Source: Trochalopteron elliotii (taxonomy: Eukaryota; Chordata; Aves; Passeriformes; Leiothrichidae). Taken from it: a stretch of DNA of 64,000 nucleotides. The notes under the pieces are model-generated. The model saw only the letters and a program-made list of their open reading frames with translations, was not told the DNA's origin and did not search any database. The number at the start of each line of letters is the position of its first letter. The stretch's first letter is position 1. A program made the translations under genes and the position numbers. The DNA lies in NCBI GenBank assembly GCA_024734555.1, contig JANPWX010020199.1, forward strand, positions 248,001 through 312,000, in the 5' to 3' direction. This document shows positions 1 to 12,062 of this stretch, piece by piece.

Positions 1-1722
1 GATTCCTGTCTGATTTTTCCCTACAATCTCAAAAGAAATTAGTCACTAAACTTATTACCAAAACAATCAACATATTTTCTGAAATGCAGACAGCTTTTGA
101 AAAAAAGCCAAGAATTTATTTCAAAGGCCCCTTTGCTGTCCAAGCACTACTGCAAGTGGTCTAGACAAAGAAGGAACCCTTTTTCCAATGCCAAGAGAAG
201 TGGTGTCACAGCCAGAATACTGATGTGGGATGGAGGAGATGGGAACATCCAGAATCTGAAATCAGACATGGAAATGAAGGCTAAGGAATCCACAGCTATC
301 TAAATGAACAGTGACTTTCAGTGTTGCTTCACTATGACACACCAGATGAGACTGGCACAACACTTAGAGGAGATAATTAAAGGTAGGAAGGATAAAAAAG
401 GAAAGGCAAAACAGTATAGCCCAAGGCTAATGCTGGAATCTGAATTATTCTTCTCAATTGTCTTGTGTTACAAATTCCCTCCTGGGTTGAGGGAAAAGGA
501 GGAAGTTGAAGTGTGAAGCCAAAAACAGTGGTCAGACTGAATTCAGGAATATGTGATGCATTTTTGTTCACAAGAAATAATGAATAATTTCAAATCTATC
601 CAACTTCCAACTTCTGCATGAATAAGGTGCTATTTCAATTGTAAGATTTCAATGTACAACTGGAAGGTTAAAGCTAAGCATCTGCCTTGAGCCGTTTACT
701 TCCATACAATATAATCTCAAATTGTATATTAAAGTCAGAGAATGAGAGCAAGACATGAGTGAGTGGTGCATGTATTGGGTCTTCAGTACCTCCTTAATCT
801 AGCAGCCTGTGGCAGCTGTGGGTTGCCTGATCTCTAGGCAGCAAAAAATATTACCTTTCATAACAAACTATTTGATTGCATTTAATTTCACTGGGCACAG
901 AATAATTAACATGTTAGTCAAAGTTAAGAGAAGAGATAGTAGAAAAATCTATCCATGGCAAAAATAACAATTGAAACAATGACACAGATTTCTGTCATTG
1001 AATTTCTTTTTGTTCCTGCTGCTGCTGCTCTGTAATTCACAATATCCAGATCCATTTAAAAATATTCAGCCTGCAGCTTACTCTGTAAAAGAGAGTCCTC
1101 AGAGACAGAGCTAAGCTGCTGAGCAGTGCTGGGGGGGATGGTGTACCCTGGAGAGAAGCTCTCACTCTGCAGGAGTGGCTGTACTCTGGCAGAGGTGAAA
1201 TGCAGCTCTGGGTGGGTTTCAACATGCAAGTCACCTGGCAACCAGTGAGTGAAAGTAAAGAGGCCTGTGCTCAGATGCCAAAACTGCCGCCCAAAGCTCC
1301 TTGGGTCAGAGGATCACTGTCATCATATGAACTGTGTGAATACACTCAGGATGTCTTCTTTTTTTTTCTTTTTTTAGTTTAAAAGGAGCATTATTTGTAC
1401 AGTTAATGAGAAATCCTTTGCAGAGTATCAACATTATGAATGCTACAATCCCTTTTGTTGTGTACAGACAGTCAATAATGACTACCCTCAGATCAAAATC
1501 AAATGAAGTTATGCACCACTTCCCCAGGGAGCTTGTGCTCTAGTTCAAATACAAAGTGTTTCAGGCACAGACGGTACATGGTCTGCCAGTGCAAGGTGTT
1601 TTGAGGTAAAGTAGGAGCTGACCTTTTCTCCTTGTTCTAGCTATGATAAATGTTCTCTCTGTACTCTAATTTCCTCATTAGTACTGAAAGAAGCTCAAAG
1701 CAAAGACGGATTGGTAGTTCTT
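1..1722. other. Unassigned AT-rich DNA, no gene recognised
   Basis: No repeat family, splice-bounded exon or RNA gene is recognised. The only compositional change is a richer-GC pocket at about 1,075-1,330. It holds an open plus frame from 1,089 and a donor-like GTGAGT at about 1,244, but no good acceptor precedes it. Small open frames elsewhere are what chance allows in AT-rich DNA. Confidence 0.6.
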
Positions 1723-1796
1723 TTCTTCTTCTTCTTCTTCTTCTTCTTCTTCTTCTTCTTCTTCTTCTTCTTCTTCTTCTTCTTCTTCTTCTTCTT
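1723..1796 (+). repeat. (TTC)24 microsatellite
   Basis: An uninterrupted run of TTC triplets fills 1,723-1,794, about 24 perfect units, followed by TT. The complementary strand is (GAA)n, a homopurine-homopyrimidine mirror repeat of the type known to form triplex H-DNA. The purity suggests an actively slipping and polymorphic locus. No repeat element is recognised at its edges. Confidence 0.97.
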
Positions 1797-3811
1797 TAAT
1801 TACAGAGCCATAAGAAGTATCTCAGTTGCAGAGAGAACATGAGCTGATCTGCTGCTGATCAGCATGGTGGTGTAGCTAGCTGCAGGAAACAGCAATGCAT
1901 CCCTATGCAAACTTTCCTCAGTAAATTCATGCAGTTAAGTGCATGCCAGATTTCTAGTTGCAACAACTGAATGGTCACTTTAAAGACAGGTTCAGTACCT
2001 GGATAAGTTCTTCATCTGGTTTTAGGAATTGTGACATCTCATTAAATTAGGAGAGATATCTAAGTTAAGACAAAGTATAACAAGTGTATTGAGTATTAAA
2101 GGAAATAAAATTATGTACCTGGCACTCTTCTAATTTTTATAATTTATAATTTCTCACATTCTTTATTTATTTTACTAATAAAACACTGGTGCTTGAGAGG
2201 GAAATTTAAAAAAAAAAAAAAATTGGAACCTAAGTATGGGAAAATATAACACATCTTACACAAACTTAGTTTCATCCAGAGGTCTCCAAAATGCCTAGCA
2301 AAAAAGATAAGACCATGAAAATTAAAAAGACAACATTAACAAGAATCTTTATTTTCCTGTAACCTAATATTATGGCTGATACCAGGATAAAGGTTTTGGC
2401 TATATCTTGAAAATGCACTTGTAATGACAAATCCTGCCATTCATTTGTTTGAATATATTCTTTTATTTGAATAGAAACTGTTAAGGTGGCTTTATGCGTA
2501 TTAGCTCTGGTCCTTCTATCACAACAAGGGAAACAAAATATGTCAGAGATGATAACAGTAAACTCTTTCCTTTATCGTTTGTATTTTTCCTTTTAGGAGG
2601 AGACATACATAGAACCTGTAAGCCCCTTTATAAGTGTACCTTCAACTGAGTCTTGATAGAGCTTGTATTTATTTGTGAATGGATCTCAATGGGGAAAAGA
2701 GCAGTTCAGTAGAGCTACTCTATTTATAAAACAGGGGGAAAAAAAGCAACAAAACCAAGTAAAACAAGTTGCAGTTATACAACATATATTTTTGGCTAAA
2801 ATGGTGTGAGGTGTGAATGCTGCTTCAATTACAGGCAGTAAAAAATAACTTGGTAAAATCACACAGGAAGTCCTTATTCAACACTTTGCTTTGCTCTTTC
2901 CATTTCTTTGAGCAAATCTGACATTATAAGCACAACTGACTCTCTAAGGAACTCTTAAATAATTTAAAGATGCTGAGCTTCCTATTCTACAGGCAAAAGA
3001 TGCTGACATTATTTTAAATTAAGTTTTTATACTTAAAATATATTGAAGTGCATTTTGGGGAAACGAAGTTTTGCTACCTGTGCTTTTTCTGAGAGCTACT
3101 ATGTGCAGAACAATACTGACACTGTGGGTAGAACAATGTTCGCATGCACTGTTGTATATTATGAAAAATATTACTAAGCACAATACTCATTTTTCAAATA
3201 TGAACTTAATATATCCATGCAATCTTCTGGAAATGTACTAGGTCACTTGGGGTTTTTGCAAGTGATTGTACCTGACAAATGTAGACAGTGTTTATATCAA
3301 GTTTTGTGAATACTAAAAATACACACCAGGTAAAATTGTACACTGGCCTTTTTGAGGGATGCTTTGACCTCAGTGAAAGTCCAATTTTTGCCTTTTTTTT
3401 TTGCTAATAGCTTGAACACAGTAGCCTCATTGTTATTTTTACCTCTAACTCTTGATGCTTTAAGTTATTGCCACAAGCAGCTAGCTCTGTCTTACTCCCC
3501 CACTTTGTTCTCAGGTGTCCTTCAAGTCAAAAACCAAGTAAGGACATGTAGAGAAGAGACTCACGGATAAATGAAATTTCGTCTTTAAAATATGGGGAAC
3601 ACTGAGACAAACATTTGACACTTGTGTAACTTGTTTGTGAATTTTTTTTTTTATCTTCTTACGGCTGTTGGGTAATACTAGTTTAATGAACAGAACCCAA
3701 TAAACCCCTTGTAATTCTCCTAAACCAAAACCAAAACTGACCCCAAATTGTTCTGACTGTGCTGTTTGCTAAAACCTAATGCATGCTGGGATTAGGCATT
3801 TGCCAGTTAGC

Positions 3812-3849
3812 TTATTGATCACGTCTGATAGTGCAGACGTGATCAATAA
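3812..3849. repeat. Perfect inverted repeat, 16-bp stem, 6-nt loop
   Basis: The left arm TTATTGATCACGTCTG at 3,812-3,827 is the exact reverse complement of CAGACGTGATCAATAA at 3,834-3,849. The spacer is ATAGTG. A 16-bp mismatch-free stem is unlikely by chance and, unlike the AT palindromes elsewhere in the window, it has mixed composition with ACGT inside each arm. No transposon end or known RNA gene is recognised around it. It could be a short stem-loop element, the remnant of a palindromic DNA transposon, or a dyad binding site. Confidence 0.9.
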
Positions 3850-4663
3850 CGCCAAAAGTCATGTATCTCCATATCAACTGCCACCGCATCTTCTGTGAAA
3901 CACTAGAGATGAAAGCATAGCACAAAAGCTACATCCTATGCTCTCTCTCACATTTGGCTTTCAGCTTAAAATAAGAAGATTTTCAAATCATAACAAAGTC
4001 AGCATTACTGTATTTGCCATTTGATTTTGGAGCCATTGGACTCTACTTTCTCTGCATTTTCAACATCTGCTCTGAAACCTGAGCAGCTAAAACTGCCTTT
4101 TCTTTCTTTATGAAGTGGTATAACTCTCCTGTATTCATTGCCTGAATAAGAAAGACATAGGAAATAGGTCTACCAACCTGGTGTCCACATTGCAGGAGAG
4201 AGGAAGAACTCATTGCTCACCTGAACTCATCTGTTATATTAGGAAATAACATAATTAATTTCTTATTGGCCACTTTGGGAAACTAAATTCAGAGAGTAAC
4301 AAAGGCTTCTGCTGGGCAGTTTAGTTGTTCTCCACCAGCTACAGTTCAGCACTCCTCAGCTACTGTCACTGGTGGCCAGCCTTGGCTGTGACTAGCAGGA
4401 AAAACAAACTACATGTGAGAGAGAAGGAAGTAAAGCTCAACATCATTTCAGAGGCTATGATAATGCCCTACCCATATTTCACCAGTTTAGACAGTTTTCA
4501 TGCACATCTCAGTGAAATCTAATTCTATATTTCTCAAGGTTGGAGAAGCACTCACAAGCAAAGAATTCAGTGCATCTCTGTTGATTAATTTGGCAGATAA
4601 GGTAATGGAATTATATTTGTTCATCAAACAGGATGCCCTCAGAAAAAAAGGTGCATTTTTTCC

Positions 4664-4686
4664 TAATGGTAATGGTAATGGTAATG
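4664..4686 (+). repeat. Short (TAATGG)n tandem repeat
   Basis: Almost four tandem copies of the hexamer TAATGG. This is a short simple repeat with no other feature attached. Confidence 0.9.
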
Positions 4687-5880
4687 CCAGGAAGTTTACA
4701 GAAAATACAACATGAATTGTTATACTGACGAACGACTTTGTGTCCAGTCAATTCTAGATGACCTGTCACTTTAAAGAGTTTGGAAAAGGGAATTATTTCC
4801 ATCATAGCCAAAAATATGCCATGCCTGCATGACACATTTTCACACTGGATACACTGAACTAAACAGACTAAAGAAAACCAAGGTTTGAAGGCTGTAAGCT
4901 CAGTGAACTATAAGTTGCAGCTTTCTGAAGTTATCCAAGAGGGTCTTCCACTCTGGTCAGTGCAGTAGAGCTGCGATTATAATGTCTGAAATGGAACTCA
5001 CTTTTTTGTGGTAAGTAGGCAAATATCTCATATACATGCTCATACATGGACCCACACACAGAGACAGCATTATCACTGATAGGCATTCATCCTGCATGCA
5101 TCAACTTATGAAATGGAATGGAAAGCAATCAGTACTTTCACATAAGACTGAATTTATGGCAGAGGCTGTCAAACCAAGAGGATATGCTGAAAATTTGGCT
5201 GAAAGTCCTGGAAGTCCAGACAGGAAGGCCAACGAATAAATTATTGGACATTTTTGTCCTTTGTTAAAGTCAGTAGCAGAGATGGGAGTGAGAAAAAAAA
5301 AGTTGTTGCCTTAGGCATGCTTTCAGTGTACATTTATTTTGTTGTTGCTGCCTGGTTCATTGAGCTGGTTTGTCTTTAATGGTTCACTAAGCTTTGACAA
5401 CTGTAGAGATTATGGTAATCTATTTTACTGTAGTAACATCCTGGACTGGGGCATATGTTGGTGCTTTCAAAGTACCAAATTAGGTAAGTATCAATAATGT
5501 AAAAAGTTTTCTTAGCTGAGGTTAACTCCTGGACTCCAAAATCACAACATTGGTAAGTGGAAGATGCCAGTCCAGGAGGACAAGGGATACAGTTTATTGG
5601 TTTGTTTTGAATATTTAGTGCTTCAGATGGAGCACTAAACTTGACTGGAGATTTAAGTCATATAAAATGCAGATTTTTTTTATAAAATGCAGAGAAAATG
5701 CTATTTGGAGCCACCAAACTCTCAGGCTTTTAAAGCCAAACTGTGTTCACAGACATTCCTCTTAGGAGTAGAGAGACCAAGTGTGTTGTCTCTCCTGTTT
5801 CCAAAATGGTTTTTATAAAAAAATTATTACAGTTATTAGAGAGAGACTTCTGTACAAATTGAGGTACTAATGAGACCACA

Positions 5881-6430
5881 TGTTGAAGTAAATACTGTGG
5901 ACTTTATTAATAATCAATCTGAGATAGAGAGATAGTAAGAAACAGGAAAAATAGAGATGCAGGGAGAGAAAGAGAGTGACAGAGACTGATTAAGCAGAAA
6001 GATATCACCACCCCTGTGGATCCAAGGGTGCCCCATTTGTCTTCTTCTTCTGGTCTTCTGGTTGTGGGGGTCCCACAAAACACATAGTTCAGCGAGTTAA
6101 TATATGTTCAGGTATAATGGGAATGCCCAAGCATCTCCTCAGGGTGGAAAGAAGTTTTGCTTGGTCTTTTGCAAGACTGGATCTGTTGCAACCCTTGGAT
6201 CATGCATAGCCCTCTGGTGGAAGGCCTCAGGAATGAGTCTGGGGGGCACTTTGGGCTTCTCCAGTGGGTTATGATACTTTCTAAGATGTGCCAACTATGT
6301 GAGTGTTCGGTGTGAATGTGACCTTCCCAGAGTGGTTCTGAGTTTTACAACTGAGCCGGTTTTTTGTAAGGGAGGACATCTAGCATTTTAAAAAGCTCCA
6401 TTCCACCTCCACAGTGTCTGTTTATAGCCT
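5881..6430 (-). mobile_element. Probable old ERV LTR or LTR-proximal fragment, minus strand
   Basis: Read on the minus strand the block ends with a canonical AATAAA (complement at 5,903-5,908), then GTCCACAGTA and a terminal CTTCAACA at 5,881, as expected for the R-U5 end of an LTR. The purine-rich stretch at about 5,920-5,990, the GC-richer body and the general layout resemble LTRs I know from songbird genomes. The 5' limit is unclear and no target-site duplication was found, so the block may run into internal sequence. Family not assigned. Confidence 0.5.
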
Positions 6431-6814
6431 CCAGGGTTGGGTGTTCATCGTCTCTGTCTTATGTGGACCAGAGGCTTCATCATCACACACCCAAAAACTC
6501 CCCAACTCAGCTGTGGGGAAGTGAGCGTGCAAATCTGGCCTCTGCAAATGAGTCTGTGAGTTATGCCTTCCCCTACCCAGATCCAGCCAGAGCTGATTTT
6601 CAACACAGCTGCAGTGTTTGGCTTTTCTTGTGGATACATTCTTCTTCCCCAAGGAGCTATATCACCATAGATATGAGATAATTGGACAATGGTCCCATCT
6701 TTATCACATCTCAAATTCTCACATGATTTAATTCCCAGTCCAATTTCCTGAAATCCAGAGGCATTTTTGGAAGCGTGGACTTCAGTGATGCAGATGAGGA
6801 CTTGCTACTTTGCA
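6431..6814 (-). other. Unassigned block, possibly internal ERV sequence
   Basis: The sequence continues from the LTR-like block and is less AT-rich than the unique DNA around it. A minus-strand frame stays open for 89 codons (6,714-6,445), but I recognise no gag, pol or env motif in it. It could be decayed internal retroviral sequence or host DNA. I make no functional call. Confidence 0.3.
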
Positions 6815-7016
6815 CATTTTCCTGCTATGTGCCTGTGTGGGTGACCAAACATTGGTCCAGGTTGCCCAGAGTTGTTGTGAAGTCTCCATCCCTGGAGTTA
6901 ATAAAAATCACCTGGACATGGACCTGTACAACCAGCTCTCATTTACCATTCTTGAACAGGGGCTGGACCAGATGACTTAAAGACATCCCTTCAAACCTCT
7001 AAATCCTGTAATCCTT
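6815..7016 (+). mobile_element. CR1 LINE 3' fragment, plus strand
   Basis: The plus-strand frame 6,844-6,975 gives TKHWSRLPR, then SPSLE, then LNRGWTR. This is the C-terminal end of CR1 ORF2 running into its short 3' UTR (CTGGACCAGATGACTTAAAG). A degraded tail follows at 7,005-7,016. The element is strongly 5'-truncated, as is usual for CR1, and has several substitutions, so it is old. It abuts the LTR-like block to its left. Confidence 0.85.
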
Positions 7017-9263
7017 CTCTCTGTGCTCAGACAGAAAGGTTGGCTGAGAGATTCAGAATACAATGAGAACAAATCACTGAGGTGGCCCTGTGTATTATCA
7101 CCCCAAAGCAATGACTTTTTCAAACATAGCCTGACTTGAAGGGCAGTGACAGACAAGACTGCCAAGTTCTGTAATCTGTGGTTTCAATTCAGGTAAGTCT
7201 AGAGGAATTCTTTCACACTTCAAAATTCAAAAATCTTGCTGCCTCAGAAATGGTAGTTTGGTGAGGTTATTTTCCACTGACGTCATTAAAGATTCCATAC
7301 AGCAAGAAATTTAAATAGTGATGCTGAAATCATGGAGTAACTGACACACAGAGTTCCATTATTCTTGAAGGCCCATCACATTTCTCATTCCACTCTAGCC
7401 AACAAATATACATGTAGCCTTAGTTCCATCTGAGTGTTGTTTTTTTCTCATCATGATCATTATTATTTTTTTTCTTACAATGAGTAGAAGTAGGACAAGT
7501 TTTGTTCAATATTATATGTTATGAGGATGTTTTTTTTGTACCCTACATCTCTCCAGTATCCTAGGCCCATTTACCACTTGTAGACTCCAATTTTTACAAA
7601 CCATACCTTTTTGCGCAGAAACGAACAGAAAGAATAAGATTAATCACCAGAAAAGAGCTAATTGTTGTGGCATCCCTTCAAAGACATAAGCACATTTTTA
7701 ATTTGCCATAAACATTGAAATAAGTTTCCTCTAAAATTAATATGGTAGATAATATTGTTCATTCTGACCCAATGTGCTTTGAAATATTTGTAAGTAACTT
7801 GTCCCGAGTAAACAAAAATATCACCTAGAAAAAACAAGTTCTAATAAAATCAACTTCAAAACCAAATTCTAGCTCTTTCAAGACCTGCACCACAAATATG
7901 ACTATGAATATGTGGCATGCCTATTAGTGGCTATTACTGTACTGCTGTTGTCCCAAAATGCATTTCCTACCCTAACTGAGTATTATTGTCCCAAGGGAAA
8001 AGTAATGGCCAGACAGTTTTCTAAATCCCAAGGTCACCAAAAACCCTACAGAAGAATAAAGAAATAAACGGAATAAAATCTATGCTACTTTTGATATCCC
8101 TTGCCTTTTTTCAGCCTGCTTCACCACTACTCCTAGAGTTCTGTCACCATGGGTTTTGTATGGCATAATTGCTGCCTTTGTGCCATTTAAGCCTTTAGTT
8201 CAATAAAAGAGAAGCTACAACAAGGAGGCTACATCTCCTTGTTTTGTATTTAGAAGTACAGTTTTAAAACAGTAGGCAGAAGAAATGAGTTTTGAAGTTG
8301 TAACAGTGTTGATGTTAGATCTTCAGAGATGATCTTGAACCATTTCCAAAATTAAATCCATTTAGGAGTTAAATCTGTCTCCTTCTTTCTCTAAATCGTT
8401 CTCTTTTATTTCAAATCCAGCTTTTGTTGGAAAGATTTAGTGTTCATTAATTAAATGATTTGTGCAGTGATTCATCCTTTCTGCTCAAACAGGATTAAAT
8501 TTCAATATTCCACAGTCATGCAGACCAACTGCTCTTCATAGTCTTCAAGCCCACACTTAACATTCCAACTTAACAGCCTCACTAACACACCTCAGAGGTG
8601 TACAACTAAAAAAGAAGGCAGAGTCAGCAAATACTTTACATGACTTTTTTTTTCTTAAGAAACTCAAGGAAAAGTTTTGAAAATTTTAAGAGTACAAATT
8701 ATTTCTAACAAAGGCAGAAACAAAGTTTGTAGTCCTTTTAAACACTGACACGATTCTTAGTGCTTCTTTTCTTCTGGTAGAGAAGTGAGATAACTGCTTG
8801 GCTGGTGCTTTGAAATGGTCACCAGTGCTGCACACAAAGCGGTGTGTTGCTGTTCTTTCTCTTCACTGCTCTTTCCTTATAACATTTCTGACTTACACTG
8901 GGTCAGATCTTGGTCCTAGTGAGTTCTCACAGTGATTTAAATGGAATCAGAAATTTTCCCTGAGTTTTTTGATATGATTTGGTGAAAGAGAGCAACGACT
9001 AATTGTCTGGTGAGTAAATACCTCCGTACTCTATTCCAAGCCCTCTGGAACCAATTTCCTCACTGACTTCTGCAGGAACTGAATGAGGCCATAGATTTGA
9101 CTGCATCAAACTCACAGGCCATAAAAATATAGATGGGATACCTAAAGGCTAGAAGTACTTGCACACAAAATAGTGTAAAGCAAAAGGCTCTAAGGTTGGG
9201 AGGAAAAAAGTAAACAAGCTATATCCAACAAAAAGTTTTTGTTTTTCTGAAAAACAGCCTTTC

Positions 9264-9289
9264 ATTCACAATATATTAATATTGTGAAT
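9264..9289. repeat. AT-rich palindrome, 11-bp arms
   Basis: ATTCACAATAT and its exact complement ATATTGTGAAT are separated by ATTA. A third, partial copy of the motif (TTCACAA) follows at about 9,297. The very high AT content makes a chance origin plausible. Confidence 0.8.
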
Positions 9290-9349
9290 TATTTAATTCA
9301 CAACATTATTTAATTTACAAACATCATAGCTCCTGGACTGAACTGTGGC

Positions 9350-9362
9350 ATATATATATATA
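9350..9362. repeat. Short (TA)n tract
   Basis: A run of about six and a half alternating AT dinucleotides. No other feature is attached to it. Confidence 0.9.
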
Positions 9363-10037
9363 TGCAAACCAAGTTTTCCACAACTTCTAAAGAAGGCCTC
9401 AACTAAGCACAAAGCTCTAATAAGACTACAGGACTATGTGGCTAAATTTGTGCCTCCAGTCATTACCAGTAGCGAAGTTTCAAAGTCAACACATGACCTC
9501 AAATAAATAGAAAAATCATCTCCTCTTACAAGGACAGTATCCTATTTCACAGTTTGCATTTTCCTGGACTAGATGAGACAATATTTGATGAATGATTCTT
9601 CATGGAAGATTCTGTCATGTTTATCATAAGTTTAGCAGCCCCCAAACGAAAAGCTAAGTGTTATACAGGTCCAACTGTATTTCTGCTTTTTTTTAACATC
9701 AATTTTGTCTCTTCCAAACTTGTAAGATGTAAAACAGGACACACGGAAGGAGAGTCATTCCCTAAAACAGAAAATCAGTATAATTATACTCACTGTTGTT
9801 CTCTTTTGTGTAATTTTGCAGTGGTGATAGTTCCTGTACTCACCCCCAGTGCAAATGCTAAAGCAGTCTATAAGCACATGTACTTCAACAGAGCACAGCC
9901 TTTTTGCTGTAAATAGAATGTAGTTACCTGTCTCAAAACACTGTCAAAGACACAGAAATGGCTTCCCATAAAATAACTACCAGAGAGAGAATTCCCATTG
10001 TGAGGACTTGAGGCAAGTACAGATGGCAAAAACAAGA

Positions 10038-10415
10038 TGTTAGTTTCTGGCCTGGTGAGGCAGATCTGGGTAACTTATCCTGACAAAAATTTGCTCAGCA
10101 GCAAACTGTGAGGAAGGAAGCAAGTCCTTACACACATGGCAGGCCAAGCTGTGGGAACAGCATCTAAGCCCCATGGATACCTGGGGCTTGTACTGTATAA
10201 AAGTGGTGCCTTCAAAAGAACAGCTCTGGAAACCCCATCGCCGAGAAGACTTGGGTGAAGAAGGATCAGCTGGACACGGTGGAATTCACTTGGTGGTGAC
10301 TGTCTTTCTCCCTAATCTCTCTCACAGTCTACTTCCCAGCCCCCTGCACCCGCCTTCCTATTTCTTTCTATCTCTACCTATCTCTTTCACCTTTTATATC
10401 CTTTTGGATTAGAAA
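10038..10415 (+). mobile_element. Probable ERV LTR, plus strand
   Basis: The block opens with TGTTAGTTTCTGG. It has a TATAAAA promoter-like site at about 10,196, then a GC-richer stretch and a pyrimidine-rich tract at 10,305-10,400. The order of TATA, leader-like segment and CT-rich U5 resembles a class of songbird ERV LTR I know. No AATAAA, terminal CA or target-site duplication was found at the right edge, so the 3' end is probably truncated or diverged. Open frame 10,173-10,412 lies inside the LTR and is not a gene. Confidence 0.5.
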
Positions 10416-10608
10416 ATTAATAGAGCTAATTAGTCTTCTGAATTAGTATGGAAATCAGGAACATTGCTATCTAGCATTTGTCCATTTTACTCTAAAAATT
10501 ATTTAAATACATTAGGGGCAATGTGAGAAAAGTTAAACAATAAACAATATTAAACTTATTAAACAATAGGTCTTGTCAATCTATTTTTTGTACGTTTACA
10601 GTGAGACT

Positions 10609-11020
10609 TGTTTTGGTTCTGGCCAGAACAGGGTTAATTTTTGCAGTAGCCAACGGCAGGAGGGGGCAGGGTAGGACACAGAAGTTATTCTATTCCACCT
10701 CACAACACTGCCAGAGGTAGGAGAAGGGATTCTCCTGCTTCTTCCTGTCAAGCAATCAATGTGGACAGAGCAGTCAGGACAGCAGGGCCCTGGTCCCAAG
10801 CCAGAGGGAATAGTGGGCTGGCAGGGCTATGTTTGGGTCGAGATCACAGAGCATTCTTGTGGAATCACTCTTTTTTGTACGCTTTTGTTATTAATATTGG
10901 TGTTGTCATTGTTTATTTTCTTACCTCATTGCTGTTTCCAGTAACTTGTTCTTATCTTAACGTGCAATCTTTGCTGTTCGGAGAAAAAAAAGTGGGGAGA
11001 ACCATTCTTAAACCAAGACA
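10609..11020 (+). mobile_element. Solo ERV LTR, plus strand (TGT..GACA family, copy A)
   Basis: Starts TGTTTTGGTTCTGGCCAG and ends AACCAAGACA, giving TG...CA termini. It shares ordered segments with the LTR at 51,955-52,347: GACAGGGTTAATTTTTGCAG-like near the start, CTCATTGCTGTTTCCAGTAA in the middle and GGGGAGAACCATTC near the end. This marks the two as one family about 400 bp long. No clear target-site duplication is visible, so the insertion is probably old. The 150-codon frame at 10,761-11,213 crosses the LTR end into flanking DNA, so it is a chance frame. Confidence 0.8.
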
Positions 11021-12012
11021 ATCTCCAAGTGAAACAATAATAAAACTCTCTTCTCCCTACACAAACACACACACAGAGGCATGTAGATACATATATTTTT
11101 ACCAAGAAACTGTTAGACTTCTAACTTTCAAAAAATTCCATTTACTTTTCAGCAAAGCAGAACAGTCTTTCAAAAGGCATCTAGATTTTACTTTTTTTCA
11201 TCAGAAGTACTAAGGAATAAATTTCTTGGAGATCAAATGTATTCTACTACATGAAAAAGGTTGTGATACAAACTTATTAAGACATTACATGAAAGCTGTA
11301 GAGAAGTACTTCAATTCAAAAAGAGACCAGACACCGTAGATAATTATCTCCTTGCTTCCAGGTAGAGTGGAAGATGTAAATGTCAAGATGAATGTGACAA
11401 AATGTGTACTTCCCTAACAAAATTAATAGGGTGCAGAAAAATCTGGTGTCTTTTTGTCTCCTTTTGCATATGATGAGCAAATACAAAGAAAGTGTTAATG
11501 CCAATATTTTTCTGATACAGCCACATGACCTGCACAGACCATTGCCTTTCTCTCTCATTTTTTATTTTAATACCAGATACCATGAGCTCTGTACAAGTAC
11601 ATCCATAGCCTGGTAATGAATATCATATTTATTTAGACAATAACTAAGTGTATTCTTATCATGGTCCTGCCTTCTGTGACAGTCAGTGTTCTCTACCTCA
11701 CTTCAGTAACATGCCCTCACACTGGAAAACATTAGCCCTCTACCCATGTTACTCAATTTGAGGGTCAATCACCTGATGCTTTTAGCACAAGGTTGTCACG
11801 ATCACTTCCCATTTAAAATAATCTCCATTAATTGCCATAAATACCATCCTTATGATATCCTTACAAGTGTCACTTACCTAAAATAATTTACACCTTGCAT
11901 TTATATGTGACCTGATACTAGCAATGTTTGCAACATGGACACAAAGGTGAACTTGATACTAAATCTGCTGCTTTAATTATTATTCGGTGTTAAATTTAAT
12001 CTAAAAAATATT

Positions 12013-12062
12013 CATGGAATCATCAAGGTTGGAAAAGACCTGCAAGATCATCAAGGCCAATA
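12013..12062 (-). mobile_element. CR1 LINE 3'-end scrap, minus strand
   Basis: GGAATCATCAAGGTTGGAAA followed by AGACCTGCAAGATCATCAAG is the reverse complement of the CR1 3' UTR end. Only about 50 bp remain, with no coding sequence. Extreme 5' truncation is typical of CR1. Confidence 0.85.

Larger units (their letters stand above)
1797..5880. other. Unassigned AT-rich DNA, no gene recognised
   Basis: About 4 kb without a recognised gene or mobile element. It carries a poly-A run near 2,207, the perfect hairpin at 3,812-3,849 and a short hexamer repeat at 4,664-4,686 (both listed separately). A 13-bp direct repeat (TATAAAATGCAGA) occurs twice near 5,660-5,690. The short open frames here have no supporting signals. 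Confidence 0.6.
7017..10037. other. Unassigned AT-rich DNA, no gene recognised
   Basis: Three kilobases without a recognised gene or mobile element. An AT palindrome (9,264-9,289) and a TA run (9,350-9,362) are present. The 104-codon open frame at 9,602-9,916 has no family resemblance and no splice or promoter support. Confidence 0.6.

Noticed and set aside
1089..1243. Possible exon ending at a GTGAGT donor near 1,244
   Set aside because: The frame is open from 1,089, but no acceptor with a pyrimidine tract precedes it and the peptide is not recognised. Weaker than the candidate at 21,917.
10761..11213. 150-codon plus-strand frame, the longest in the window
   Set aside because: It begins in the solo LTR at 10,609-11,020 and runs past its end into flanking AT-rich DNA. 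It has no domain and a composition expected of chance.
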